From assembly GCA_038747915.1 (NCBI GenBank), contig JBCDJJ010000001.1:1-64000 (forward strand): a DNA stretch of 64,000 nucleotides, read 5' to 3'. The stretch is from JBCDAP01 sp038747915 (GTDB lineage Bacteria > Planctomycetota > Phycisphaerae > Phycisphaerales > UBA1924). Made by a program: the position numbers and the translations under genes. Under the pieces are notes generated by a model, which saw only the letters and a list, made by a program, of their open reading frames with translations, was not told the DNA's origin and made no database searches. Shown here one piece after another: positions 52,166 to 61,781 of this stretch. The number at the start of each line of letters is the position of its first letter. The first letter of the stretch is position 1.

Positions 52166-53749
52166 TCATGACGCAGCGGAGATCGCTCCTCGGCGTTCTT
52201 CGAGCATGCGGCGCGTGTTATTGGCCTTGGCTTCGGTGATCGGGTACCATCGCAAGACGATCATCGCCAGAATCGCCATGAGCGAGGTGGAGCCTGCAAG
52301 GGCAAGCCTGAGCACCGTGATCGCAGCTTCGCTTTGGTCGCCGCCCCGTTCGGCGGCAAAGCCGGACACCGTCAGCACCACACCCATGCCGAGCATGGAC
52401 AGCGAGGCGCCGCTCTTGTTGATCCAAGTGAAGATCGCTCCGTACATTCCCTCGCGCCGCTGACCCGAGACGAGCTCATCCTCGTCGCAGATGTCCGCGA
52501 GCATCGATGGCATGATCATCCCGACCGCGACCCAGATCGGCCCGCACATGATCGGGTCGAGCAAGATCCACCACGGGCTGTGCCCGGGCTGGAAGACGAA
52601 CCACTTCACAACTCCACCGACCACCACCATCGCGTAGACGACCATCAGCACGGTGCGTTTCTCGTAGCGAGACGCGAGCCAGCGCATCCCGAACACCGAG
52701 ACGAAGCCGACCACCGCATAGCCGGTGGACAGGATCGCCTTCCACTTGGTGCCTGTCGCGATGTCGCCCGCGAACATGTGGTATGTGATGACGTAGTAGT
52801 CGAGCCCGCTTGCGAGCATCCCAGCGATGATCTTGAAGATCGTTAGCCCGATCAGCACGCGGAAAGCGTTGCTCCGCAGCGACTGCGCGAGCGTCGGGAC
52901 AAAGCGCACGCGATCCCCCTCGTCGTGTTTCGTGTTCACGAGCGACTGGAATCGCTCTTTCACGAAAAGGGCTGGCAGCACACCCATGCCCGCCATCAGG
53001 ATGATGCCCACGAACCAGCCGACGAAAGGGATGCCCGCGATGAGATTCGCTCCGCTCTCGTCTGCGATCTGGCCGGCTCCCGATCCATCACCGGCGTTCG
53101 CCGCGGTGACCCAGCCAATGGCGATCATCCACGCACCGATCATGCTCGCGAGGGGTAAGACCCAGTCGCGACCGGCCTCAGCGATCTTCGAGAAGAAGGT
53201 AGGGTACGCTTGGATCCGCGTTCGTTCGTGGTAGTCGGCGGTGAGTTCGTAGGTCAGGCTATTGAACGGGACAGCAAAGATCGTCAGACACGTGAAGAAC
53301 ACGAGCGATGTGATCAGGAAGTACGCGAGCTGGGCGTCGTGCCCCCAGGTGGTCGGGACCATCCAGATCAGGGCGAAGCTCAGACCCATGAGGATGGCAC
53401 CGACGAAGATGAATGGTCGCCGGCGGCCGTGACGCGATCGCCAGTTGTCGGAGATGTTGCCCATCATCGGATCGCTGAAGGCATCCCAGATGCGGGGGAT
53501 GCTCATCGCGATGGTGAGCAGCATGGGATTGACAGCGAGCGTCATCTGGTACACAGGGATCGCGATGGTCTTGACACCCTGCTCGCCGAAGAACTTGGCG
53601 AAGCCGCCTGCGCCGAGCGCGAGCTTCTCGCCGAGGCCGACGCGGTCCTGCGCGCGCGTCTGTCCGTGGGTGGCAGAACGTGGTCGGGAGGCATGCGAAG
53701 AAGCGCTCTCGGGCAATGTGATGTCGGTGGGCGGTGTGACTGTGGTCAC
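52166..53749 (-). CDS. GPH-family sugar symporter (MelB-like MFS)
   Basis: Twelve-helix cation:glycoside symporter of 527 residues. The family mark is MSIPRIWDAFSDPMMGNISD followed by NWRSRHGRRRPFIFVG, the conserved D-x-x-x-D and RRR loop between helices 2 and 3. LTYELTADYHERTRIQAYPTFFSKIAEAG is the matching loop of the next bundle (key residues E, D, ER, R). It would import oligosaccharides, such as melibiose-like or glucuronide-like sugars, produced by the neighbouring hydrolases. It starts with GTG 53749. It is the importer of this locus, whereas the first locus uses an ABC system. Confidence 0.92.
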   Translation of the reverse strand: MTTVTPPTDITLPESASSHASRPRSATHGQTRAQDRVGLGEKLALGAGGFAKFFGEQGVKTIAIPVYQMTLAVNPMLLTIAMSIPRIWDAFSDPMMGNISDNWRSRHGRRRPFIFVGAILMGLSFALIWMVPTTWGHDAQLAYFLITSLVFFTCLTIFAVPFNSLTYELTADYHERTRIQAYPTFFSKIAEAGRDWVLPLASMIGAWMIAIGWVTAANAGDGSGAGQIADESGANLIAGIPFVGWFVGIILMAGMGVLPALFVKERFQSLVNTKHDEGDRVRFVPTLAQSLRSNAFRVLIGLTIFKIIAGMLASGLDYYVITYHMFAGDIATGTKWKAILSTGYAVVGFVSVFGMRWLASRYEKRTVLMVVYAMVVVGGVVKWFVFQPGHSPWWILLDPIMCGPIWVAVGMIMPSMLADICDEDELVSGQRREGMYGAIFTWINKSGASLSMLGMGVVLTVSGFAAERGGDQSEAAITVLRLALAGSTSLMAILAMIVLRWYPITEAKANNTRRMLEERRGAISAAS

Positions 53750-53990
53750 CGTGTCGCCCCCTCCGCATGGTTGAGAGCGAGCGGACGCCCGTTAATGTGC
53801 CCAACTTCACAGCCGGGGCGAGGCGTCTTCGGGTTGCTATATCCCGTCAAGGGACGGCCGCCGACGATGAGAGAGCACGTGTCTGCTGTGCTTGTTCGGC
53901 GCGCGTGCGCACGGAAAGGTTCGGCCGCCTCGGAGCGTGTGAGTGTCAGGAGTATCCGACGGTCGATCGTGCTTGGTCCCAGCGCATCCG

Positions 53991-55700
53991 TCACGGCTGT
54001 GGTGCCTCGGTCGTATGGCTCCGACCTGTACGCGCTGATCGAAGCTCCGCGACCACCTCGTCCCACTGTCGCAGCCACCGAGTCTGATCACCGTCGAGCA
54101 GCCTCGGTTGCTGCCAGAACGGACGACCGTTCTCCTCGCTCCACTGCTTGGCCGCGTTCTCCGTCTCGCGGTAGTGGGCCGTAAACGCATCCAGGAACGA
54201 CTCGTCCGCGAAGGGGTCGGCGGTCTCGTACTGCCACTGCTCGAGTGCTTCGATCAGACGCTGCTTGGTCTCTGCGTACGCCGGGTCGGTGCTGAGATCA
54301 TGCCATTCGTATGGATCGGTCCGGAGATCGAAGAGTTCGTAGCGGGGCGGATCGTCGAATCGGTCGTAGATGCCCCGTGAGATCGACCCCGCCGGCGCGC
54401 GCCGCCCCACCCGGAGATCCGGGGGGTTATCGGTGACCACGCCACCCCCTTGGCCCCGACCGGCCAGCATGTGCAGGTTCAACTTCCACCGGCCGTCCGT
54501 GATCGTCCGGCTCGGCCAATACGTGTTCACCGTCATGTGCGCATGAAACTCGCTCACCGCGTACGGAGAGCGATCGGGATCATCACCGCCATCGAGCAGC
54601 GGCCGCCAGGAACGCCCTGCCATGTGCTCCGGAATCTCAAGACCGACGGCATCGAGCACGGTTGGCATGAAGTCGACAAGCGACACCGGGTGGTCCGACC
54701 GCAGACCGGGTGTGCTTACATCGGGCCAACGCACGAGGAGTGGAACGTGCGCACCGAGTTCGTACACACTGACCTTGCCGCGTGTGAACGGCGGGCCATG
54801 ATCGGCTGAGAAGATCACGAGCGTGTCGTCGGCGATGCCCATCTCGTCGAGGGCATCGAGCGTTTCACCAACGACCTTGTCGACACGCTGAATCGCGTTG
54901 TAGTAATCCGCCACATCGTTCAGCAGTCCGGGGTCCTGCGGGATGTCGGGGCCGAAGTACGGCAGCGTGAGCCCATGGTCCGCTGTCATGATCTGGTACG
55001 GCGAACCGGAAAACTGGAGCGGCTTGTTGTGCCCACCACTCTCCCACGCGAAGGGGCGGTGCGTGTCCGTGCTCTGCGCCATGAAGAACATCCGGGGCGA
55101 CTCGTCGTCGACATACTCGGCATGGAACTGCCGCATAAACGCAGCGACCTGCGTGCCATCGGAGAGGGCCGACCCGGCGCTGTTGAAGTCCTCCCACCGG
55201 TAGCTGCGGTCAAAGGGAATGGTCTCTTCCGGCCCGACGTGCAGTTTGTAGGTGTAGGCCGTTGCGAAGCCCGCTTCTCGAAGCATCGGCGTGAGCGTGG
55301 GGACACCCTCGTGTAAGCGGAAGCCCCACTGAGACTTCTCGGGCTTGTGCGGGTTGCTCGCCAGCCCGTAGTGCCCGTTCTGATGAGGGTAGAGTCCCGT
55401 GAAGATGCTGGACCGCGATGGGCTGCACGTGGCGCTCGTGCAGTAGGCGCTTTCGAACACCACGCCCTCGGATGCGAGGCGATCGAGGTTCGGCGTGGGG
55501 ACGGTGTCATCGCCGTACGGGCCAATCTGGAGGCCCATGTCTTCCATGAACAGGAAACAGACATGGGTCACGGTGCCGGCGGCGTGTGAACTCGTGCTCA
55601 CCTCTGGGTGCGCACGCGGTGCGCCACCGATGGCGATGAGTGCTGCAGCGGCGACGGGCAGCGCCGCGGTGCGCACATCGGCGGTGTGTCGCCACGTCAT
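53991..55700 (-). CDS. Exported sulfatase (S1 family, FGly-type), second of three
   Basis: Sulfatase of 569 residues. The signal peptide covers about 1-33. VCFLFMEDMGLQIGPYG (48-64) is the metal site, with ED in place of the usual DD. TCSPSR (91-96) is the FGly motif (C92). FTGLYPHQNGHYGLAS follows. IFSADHGPPFTRGKVSVYE and HVPLLVRWP contribute the sulfate-site residues. It overlaps the preceding clan GH-A gene by four bases (ATGA, 55697-55700), so the pair is coupled. It should act in the periplasm or outside the cell. Substrate is unknown; the paired hydrolase suggests the same sulfated chain. Confidence 0.92.
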   Translation of the reverse strand: MTWRHTADVRTAALPVAAAALIAIGGAPRAHPEVSTSSHAAGTVTHVCFLFMEDMGLQIGPYGDDTVPTPNLDRLASEGVVFESAYCTSATCSPSRSSIFTGLYPHQNGHYGLASNPHKPEKSQWGFRLHEGVPTLTPMLREAGFATAYTYKLHVGPEETIPFDRSYRWEDFNSAGSALSDGTQVAAFMRQFHAEYVDDESPRMFFMAQSTDTHRPFAWESGGHNKPLQFSGSPYQIMTADHGLTLPYFGPDIPQDPGLLNDVADYYNAIQRVDKVVGETLDALDEMGIADDTLVIFSADHGPPFTRGKVSVYELGAHVPLLVRWPDVSTPGLRSDHPVSLVDFMPTVLDAVGLEIPEHMAGRSWRPLLDGGDDPDRSPYAVSEFHAHMTVNTYWPSRTITDGRWKLNLHMLAGRGQGGGVVTDNPPDLRVGRRAPAGSISRGIYDRFDDPPRYELFDLRTDPYEWHDLSTDPAYAETKQRLIEALEQWQYETADPFADESFLDAFTAHYRETENAAKQWSEENGRPFWQQPRLLDGDQTRWLRQWDEVVAELRSARTGRSHTTEAPQP

Positions 55701-57208
55701 CGGGTGATCTCCGTGCTCATTGAAATATCGAGGCGTGAGAGGCTGAAAGGTGCGAGACGCACCGTCACTTCGACCGTATCGAGGCCGGTTACGGTCGCGG
55801 GGTCATCTCCCTGCACGCTGAACCCACGCGTTGTGACGGCGCCTGCTGATGATCCTTCGGGCACATGCACCGTCGCGGTGCGCGGCTCGCGATCCTTGTT
55901 AAGCAGGTAGAGATGGATCGTTCGCCGATCCTCGGACACCACGGCAAGGGTAGGGTGGCTCGTCTCCGTGTCGACCCCACCGCCGTGGAGCACGGTCCCG
56001 CCGGCTGCGTCGCTCAGCAGATCAACCACCGCGAGCGGTGCCCGCGGGCGATGGGGCGGGTCGTACTCGAACCACGCGCGGGCCTCCGTGGGATGGTCGA
56101 CATCGCGGATCTGATAGAAGCCGGGCCACACGCACGCCATGTCGAGGCCACCCTCGACAAACTGCATGAACATCTCACCCTGCATGAGCGCCACCTGCTG
56201 CTCGCTCGGTGCGGGGCCGGTTCGACTCGGGCCGATGTTCCACTCCAGGGCGCCGATCTCGATGTAGTCGTACCCGTGATCGTCGAGTAGACGCCGCGTC
56301 TCCGTGATCATCTCGACGTAGGTCCGGCTATCCCAGTACGGGTTCCATCGCGAGGAAAACCGCAGCGGCCGTGACTGCAGGAACCGCTCAAAGCTCGAGG
56401 TGCCGAACTCCCAGTACCAATGGAACTCGATCACATCGATGTGCTCGCCCGCGATCCGCATGAATGGGGCAAGCTGATCCCAGTCGCCCGCCGCGTCTCC
56501 GACGAACGGATTGGCGATGAACTTCGCCTCGGGGTCGACGGCGCTCATCGCTTCCGCGAACTGTGCGCACAGACGCGCGTACTCCAGCGGTGCGATGTAG
56601 TGATAGTTGTCGGGATGTCTGTGCCATGGCTCGTTGTCGAGATACCAGTACGTAATGCCGTAGCTTCTGTCCTTTGCGTACTGGACCCACCGCACTGCTT
56701 CCGCGATCGAATCCTCAAGTCGGTCGAGCTTGTAGCCGCTCGTCATGTTGATGCCGACGAGCGGCTCAGCTCCGACCTCACGCGCGCGCGCAACGAACTC
56801 GTCGAAGTCCATGAACGACTCGTTCGTCGCCCACTGGTCCTTTGGGATCCAGGTCGATTGCCAGTTCTGGCTGTGCTGCGCCTCGTTCCAGAGATCGACA
56901 TACCCGTTTACACCCGGGTATTCCCAGTGAAAGCGGCTCGTCTCCTCGCCACCCGGATACCGAAGCGAGCCGATGCCGGCATCTCGCTTGCGATCCACGA
57001 GTGATCCCACTTCCCAGACCTCGTCAAGATCATTGAAGTAACTCAGGTTGGATCCAAAGATCATCGGATTTACAACCGTGCCCGTCACTCGAGCTTCTCG
57101 TAGATCGATCTCGATCCGGGGTTCGTGCGGATCCTGCGCAAGAGGCGACCCGCCCACGACCATCGCCAAGGCTATCACGAGACAACCACATCGATGCGTC
57201 AGTGCCAT
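55697..57208 (-). CDS. Secreted GH51-like clan GH-A hydrolase
   Basis: Exported enzyme of 503 residues. I start at ATG 57208 (MALTHRCGCLVIALAMVV, signal peptide), with GGAGG 7 bases upstream; it overlaps the preceding sulfatase stop by 10 bases. FGSNLSYFND and SLRYPGGEETSRFHWEY open the barrel; ITYWYLDNEPWH has likely acid/base E193; IGALEWNIGPSR has likely nucleophile E322. The layout is like GH51/GH39/GH86-type clan A enzymes, but I cannot assign the family; a galactan- or arabinan-active role is possible. The C-terminal part is beta-rich with no EF-hand tail. It lies between two sulfatases. Confidence 0.85.
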   Translation of the reverse strand: MALTHRCGCLVIALAMVVGGSPLAQDPHEPRIEIDLREARVTGTVVNPMIFGSNLSYFNDLDEVWEVGSLVDRKRDAGIGSLRYPGGEETSRFHWEYPGVNGYVDLWNEAQHSQNWQSTWIPKDQWATNESFMDFDEFVARAREVGAEPLVGINMTSGYKLDRLEDSIAEAVRWVQYAKDRSYGITYWYLDNEPWHRHPDNYHYIAPLEYARLCAQFAEAMSAVDPEAKFIANPFVGDAAGDWDQLAPFMRIAGEHIDVIEFHWYWEFGTSSFERFLQSRPLRFSSRWNPYWDSRTYVEMITETRRLLDDHGYDYIEIGALEWNIGPSRTGPAPSEQQVALMQGEMFMQFVEGGLDMACVWPGFYQIRDVDHPTEARAWFEYDPPHRPRAPLAVVDLLSDAAGGTVLHGGGVDTETSHPTLAVVSEDRRTIHLYLLNKDREPRTATVHVPEGSSAGAVTTRGFSVQGDDPATVTGLDTVEVTVRLAPFSLSRLDISMSTEITR

Positions 57209-58608
57209 CGTGGCTCCTCCAGTTCGGCTTCCCATGCCTCGATCGAAGCCGTCATCTCGCGCACGCGAGATGGGTGCTCGTCCGCGAGGTTCCTTGTTTC
57301 CGATGGATCCTTGTCGACTCGAAAGAGCCGGGGCTGATCACGATCGGAGAGCACAAGCCGCCAGGGATATTCGAGTGCGACGCGCACGCGTCCCTCGCGG
57401 TTGGACTCGCGCCAGAAGAGGACTCGGTCCGACGTCGCATCGCCTGGAGCACGGAGCCACTCGGTGATGTCCACACCGTCAAGTTCGAGCGTGTCGCGTT
57501 GGTCCGCCCTCGCAGCGCTCAATAAAGTCGGTGTGAGATCGAGCGTGCTGACGGGCATGGCGAGACGGCCGCCCGGCTTCGCAACACCCGGCCACCGCAC
57601 TGCCATCGGCACGCGGTACCCACCCTCGAACGGGCCCCACTTATACCCACGCAGCGGCGTATTATCCGACGCATTCTTGATCGAACCGCCGTTGTCGTTG
57701 AAGAAGACGACCACGGTCTCGTCATCGACACCCTCGGCCGCGAGTGCCTCGAGCACATCACCGACAGAGTCGTCCATTGCCTTCATCATCGCGATGTAGG
57801 CGAGCCGTTTGCCGCTCAGTTCAGGGAAATGCTCTGTGGCCCACGCGCGGTCCTCACCCGTGGCGTGCATCGGGGTATGCGGTGCTGTGTACGAGAGGTA
57901 CAAGAAGAACGGCTGATCATCATCGGCGGCCGAGCGGATGAACTCGACGGCCTCCTCGCCGAACCGATCGGTCACGTACCCGTCCTCGACCACGGGCGTT
58001 CGTTGATCGAAGATCGCGTTCGTCAGGTTGTACTCGCCGTAGACGAACGCCTCGCTGTAGGTCTCGGTGTAGGGAAAGAAGTGCCGCGAGCCGCCCACGA
58101 TGCCGAAGAAACGGTCGAACCCCCGGGCGTTGGGGTGGTGATGGTCCGCGAGGCCCTGGTGCCACTTGCCGATCAGGGCTGTTTGGTAGCCAGCGTCCTT
58201 CATGCGGTCGCCGAGTGTGCGCTCATCGAGATCGAGCCCCCAGGTCTCCCAGGTGCCATCGGTCCAGGCGGAGCTCCCGCCGGTGTTCCAGAGGCCGGGC
58301 AGGTTGTTCTCGAAACCGAACCGCTGCTGATACCGCCCCGTGAGCAGCCCGGCCCGGGAGGGCGAGCACACCGAGGCTGTCACGTACGCCCGTTCGACCA
58401 CCACGCCATCGTGCGCGATCGAGTCGATGTTGGGTGTCACCTGCTCGAACGCGGCATTACCTTGAAAGCCAAAGTCGTGATAGCCAGCATCGTCGGCGAA
58501 GATCAGAACGACATTCGGCTGCGCCGCCAGAGCGTGCGAGACCAGCACCGCTGAAACAGCCGTGGCTACAAAGTGTGTCAACTCGGTTTTGGTCATCATG
58601 GAGTGCAT
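57199..58608 (-). CDS. Exported sulfatase (S1 family, FGly-type), third of three
   Basis: Sulfatase of 469 residues from ATG 58608 (MHSMMTKTELTHFVATAV, signal peptide). A longer frame upstream adds 18 residues without support. PNVVLIFADDAGYHDFG (31-47) is the canonical metal site with two aspartates; VCSPSRAGLLTGRY (80-93) is the FGly motif (C81). GDRMKDAGYQTALIGKWHQG is the family's next conserved segment (key residues G, Y, G, K, W, H), and VVVFFNDNGG supplies further metal ligands. The gene overlaps the GH51-like gene start by 10 bases, so the two are coupled. It is separated from the prepilin-like gene by 84 bases. Confidence 0.93.
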   Translation of the reverse strand: MHSMMTKTELTHFVATAVSAVLVSHALAAQPNVVLIFADDAGYHDFGFQGNAAFEQVTPNIDSIAHDGVVVERAYVTASVCSPSRAGLLTGRYQQRFGFENNLPGLWNTGGSSAWTDGTWETWGLDLDERTLGDRMKDAGYQTALIGKWHQGLADHHHPNARGFDRFFGIVGGSRHFFPYTETYSEAFVYGEYNLTNAIFDQRTPVVEDGYVTDRFGEEAVEFIRSAADDDQPFFLYLSYTAPHTPMHATGEDRAWATEHFPELSGKRLAYIAMMKAMDDSVGDVLEALAAEGVDDETVVVFFNDNGGSIKNASDNTPLRGYKWGPFEGGYRVPMAVRWPGVAKPGGRLAMPVSTLDLTPTLLSAARADQRDTLELDGVDITEWLRAPGDATSDRVLFWRESNREGRVRVALEYPWRLVLSDRDQPRLFRVDKDPSETRNLADEHPSRVREMTASIEAWEAELEEPRWH

Positions 58609-58692
58609 TCTGATCACGGATCGGGATAGCAAGGAACCGCCTGAGATCTGATCGGAGCACAAGTCAGTCGTCGATGGCCACTCAGGCCGTAC

Positions 58693-59595
58693 TCATCGGA
58701 TGACCGGTGTCGTGGCAAAGACCGCAACGAACACCGCGTCCGACCGAGACATGTAGTCAAACCCATCGTCGAACTTGAACAGGCTGTCATCTTTGTTGAC
58801 CGGTGCGCCGCCGAACTTGGTGTTCGAGATCACCGAGGTCTGCTTGATGAACTCGGTGTGCCCATCGTTGTAGACGATCGATCCGGTCCATCCACCGCTG
58901 TCCTGTGATCCGGTCCACAGGCTGTCGTGTCGCTCCGGGAACGGCAGGAACTCGTTCGTCTCAAGGCCATTGAAGTTCATCACGCGATCGGATGCGATTG
59001 GTGCGAGTGAGTTGCCGGTGTCACGCCATTCTTTCAGCACCAACGGGAGCATCTGGTTTGGGCCACCCTGTGTGTCCTCCGAGATCTGCAGCATCGCGTA
59101 CGACCAGAAGACGTCCGTCGGCCGGTACCCTTCGGCGAGGTCCCCGTCAATGTCGCCGAACCCCTGCCCGAGCCCAACGTTGGGGTCGTAGTCAAGACGA
59201 CGCGAGTTGACGGCGTTGGGGATCTCATCGATCTCCACGGGGGACACGATCGTATCGGGTTCGACGTACTCGCCACCAAGGAGGAGCAAGTATCGAGCCG
59301 CCATATTGTCACCACGGAACCAGCTCAGGTCGGCCGCCTGAGGGATGTCCGAGTTCGGCGTGGTTGCATCTCTTTGGAGTTCAGCGAGAGAGACCACTCC
59401 CGGGTAGAAACCATCGTGATCTTGGGCGAAGACAAACATGCCGCTGTGGTTCGATCGGAGGTTGGTCGCGTTGAGCATCTGCTGCGCGGTCGTGCGGGCT
59501 TGACCAAGTGCCGGCAGCAACAGCCCGATAAGCAGCGCGATCACCGCGACAACGACAAGGAGTTCGATCAATGTGAACCCGCGATTCCGTTTCAT
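58693..59595 (-). CDS. Prepilin-like protein (type II leader, DG class)
   Basis: 300 residues starting at ATG 59595 (MKRNRGFTLIELLVVVAV), with GAGG 6 bases upstream. The leader MKRNRG is short, with cleavage expected after G6. After the hydrophobic helix it has ARTTAQQMLNATNLRSNHSG, the usual asparagine/leucine-rich continuation of this family. Near the C-terminus GSIVYNDGHTEFIKQ carries the DG motif. It lies between the LacI/secreted pair and the sulfatase gene, in the same direction, and follows a hairpin terminator (59643-59670). Confidence 0.88.
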   Translation of the reverse strand: MKRNRGFTLIELLVVVAVIALLIGLLLPALGQARTTAQQMLNATNLRSNHSGMFVFAQDHDGFYPGVVSLAELQRDATTPNSDIPQAADLSWFRGDNMAARYLLLLGGEYVEPDTIVSPVEIDEIPNAVNSRRLDYDPNVGLGQGFGDIDGDLAEGYRPTDVFWSYAMLQISEDTQGGPNQMLPLVLKEWRDTGNSLAPIASDRVMNFNGLETNEFLPFPERHDSLWTGSQDSGGWTGSIVYNDGHTEFIKQTSVISNTKFGGAPVNKDDSLFKFDDGFDYMSRSDAVFVAVFATTPVIR

Positions 59596-59642
59596 AGCAC
59601 GCCTCGACTGTACGAGCCCGAAAGACCTTTCAGCGAAGAAGG

Positions 59643-59670
59643 CAGCGTGCGCACTCTCGCGCGCACGCTG
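59643..59670 (-). terminator. Hairpin terminator after the secreted protein gene
   Basis: Stem CAGCGTGCGC (59643-59652) pairs perfectly with GCGCACGCTG (59661-59670) around an 8-base loop, 22 bases past the stop of the minus-strand gene at 59692. Reading on the minus strand it is followed by a short pyrimidine-rich stretch (CCTTCTTCG). It may end or reduce transcription before the prepilin-like gene. Confidence 0.6.
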
Positions 59671-59691
59671 GAGTAATCTCAGTTCGGTGGC

Positions 59692-61746
59692 TTACGGACA
59701 GTTGCCAAGGTTCGTCAGAAACGCCTGAACATCGGTTCCGTCCACCACGTCGAACGGCACACCAAGCGGCGCGAGCCATGTATCGCCCGCAGCGACCGAA
59801 TTGCCCACCTCGGCAACATCAAACGCATCATCGATATCGAACGGCTCGGCGATGTCCGACTCGCAGTCGGAGAACTTGCCGGTCACCGCCACGTTGTCGA
59901 TCGCGAGGTTGCTGAACGTTTGGTCGGCGTTATCGACCTGCCAGCGGAAGGCCGCGGTCTCGCCAGGAGACAAGATGTTGTCCGCGAGCACATCAAGGTC
60001 CGCATCGACATCGGCGTAATCACCCGGGAAGCTGCCGAGCACGAACGTGTTCTCGGTGACGAACACCACTGGGAAGCCGACGAGATCGAGGTCGCCTCCT
60101 AGAGTCCGCATGAACAGGCTGAGGAGCTTTGGCCCCGCGTTGAACAGTCGGGCGTAGTCGAAGTGTACACGGTCGAGCCGGAGCGGGAAGTTACTCGTGT
60201 TGGTGATGTCCATATCGAGACGGCGCTGACTGTCGTTGCTCGTGCGGAGCACCGATGCGTTGTTCACGTCGAGCGCCATCGGCGAGGAGAGGTTGCCGAA
60301 ATCAAGGTCGGTCGACTTGGTGCCGCTGCGGACCTCGTACCCGCCCTGCAGCTGACCGCCACCGCCGGGACCACCGAGCACAGCGGAGATGCCCGGCGCG
60401 ATGATGTCTGGTGTGGAGTCGTTGGTGTTGTCGTTGTTGTCCTGGTCATCACCGGAGTCGTCGGTGTTCTCGACCGCGTCCCATGCCGCAAGCACGATCG
60501 AGTCGTCTTCCTCGATGTCGTTGAAGACGAGGCGGAGCGAATCGACAAACCACGCGTAGGGCTCCTGGCCCCCGCCGGGGGGCGGAGGGGTGCGACCACG
60601 GAAGACCCACCCGAGTGGCACGCCCTCGACATCGTCGCCACCGTTGGTGACCGTTGTCTCGTCGATTACGTAGTAGTCGTTCCACACCGCGAAGGCATCG
60701 GCCGGCGTGGGGCGAGTTGGATCCGGGAAGAACGGTGCCGGCCGCCGCGCGACCGTCTCGCCGTTGGCGGGTGTGAACGCGCCGTCGCCGTCGGTATCGG
60801 CAAAGAGCGAGAAGGTCACCTGGTCCTGACTCGTGCCTGGCACGAAGAAGCCAAACTGCCCGTTCGCAGCGTCGCCGACGAGATACTCCGCGAGGATGCT
60901 CGTTCCAGCCTCGAAGGTCTTGCCGTCGAAAAGCTGGTAGATCGTCACGAAGCTGCCGGTGCCGGTCACGCCGAAGGTGTCATCGCCAGTGACTGGGTCG
61001 AGGCCGTTGGCACCACCAGAGCCCGCCCAGAAGCCGTTGCTCCCGATGCGATCCCAATCGTTGTTGTTGTCGACATTGTCGAGGATCGTGCGCGTGATGC
61101 GGAGGAAGAGATCATCCACAGCCCAGGCGTAGATCATGTCGGGTGCCATGCTCTCCGGCTGCGCGGCACGGAAGAGAAAACCGAGCTGGTGCCCGACGAC
61201 AGGATCGCCGGCAAACGTTGTCGTGCTCGCCCCGATGAAGGTCTCATCGGTCCACTCCTCCCAAACACCCGGCTCGACGCCGGGCGCTGGTGGTACAGGA
61301 TCCACACGCTCGAGTTGCCTTGTCACAGTAATCTGTTCACCGTTATCAAATTGACCGTTGCCGTTGATATCGGCGAAGCACTGAAACTGCGGGCTGCCGT
61401 CTGGCCAGCCGAATAGATCGCCCGCGAACGCCCCGACGTCGTAGCCCGCGAACACCGTGATATTCGGCTCGATCGTGAAGGGGAACACACGGCTGATGCC
61501 GACGAACGTGCCGCCGTTGAACCGTGAGACGAAGTAGCTTTCGCCTCGCTCCGGCGCAAGATCACCAACCCCGGGAACCTGAAAGAACCCCGTCTTGTTC
61601 GGGTTAAAGGCGACCCACGCCGAGTTGCCGAACTGTGCGAATCCATCGACGGGGTCGGTGAACGAGACCGGAAGATCGGCGGCCGAAACACCGGCAAATA
61701 CCAGAGCACACGCTGTGGCGGGCAAAGCTCTCGTGCAACAAATCAT
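59692..61746 (-). CDS. Secreted multidomain protein with shared beta-domain and dockerin-like tail
   Basis: 684 residues. Signal peptide about 1-22; ATG 61746 has AGGAG 8 bases upstream. Two related units (about 25-225 and 226-420) each contain a calcium-loop-like strand (FADINGNGQFDNGEQ; FADTDGDGAFTPANGE) and a late strand (AWAVDDLFLRI; AWFVDSLRLVF). An Asp/Asn-rich linker (about 426-444) leads to residues 445-626, a domain shared with residues 54-228 of the hydrolase at 49828-52131. The C-terminus is a degenerate dockerin-like tail with bracketing cysteines (CESDI ... GNCP). No catalytic motif is visible. It starts 35 bases after the LacI gene and likely binds glycan or the cell surface. 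Confidence 0.78.
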   Translation of the reverse strand: MICCTRALPATACALVFAGVSAADLPVSFTDPVDGFAQFGNSAWVAFNPNKTGFFQVPGVGDLAPERGESYFVSRFNGGTFVGISRVFPFTIEPNITVFAGYDVGAFAGDLFGWPDGSPQFQCFADINGNGQFDNGEQITVTRQLERVDPVPPAPGVEPGVWEEWTDETFIGASTTTFAGDPVVGHQLGFLFRAAQPESMAPDMIYAWAVDDLFLRITRTILDNVDNNNDWDRIGSNGFWAGSGGANGLDPVTGDDTFGVTGTGSFVTIYQLFDGKTFEAGTSILAEYLVGDAANGQFGFFVPGTSQDQVTFSLFADTDGDGAFTPANGETVARRPAPFFPDPTRPTPADAFAVWNDYYVIDETTVTNGGDDVEGVPLGWVFRGRTPPPPGGGQEPYAWFVDSLRLVFNDIEEDDSIVLAAWDAVENTDDSGDDQDNNDNTNDSTPDIIAPGISAVLGGPGGGGQLQGGYEVRSGTKSTDLDFGNLSSPMALDVNNASVLRTSNDSQRRLDMDITNTSNFPLRLDRVHFDYARLFNAGPKLLSLFMRTLGGDLDLVGFPVVFVTENTFVLGSFPGDYADVDADLDVLADNILSPGETAAFRWQVDNADQTFSNLAIDNVAVTGKFSDCESDIAEPFDIDDAFDVAEVGNSVAAGDTWLAPLGVPFDVVDGTDVQAFLTNLGNCP

Positions 61747-61781
61747 CAGTGTTCTCCTCGGAAGCTGTACATATTCAGGAT

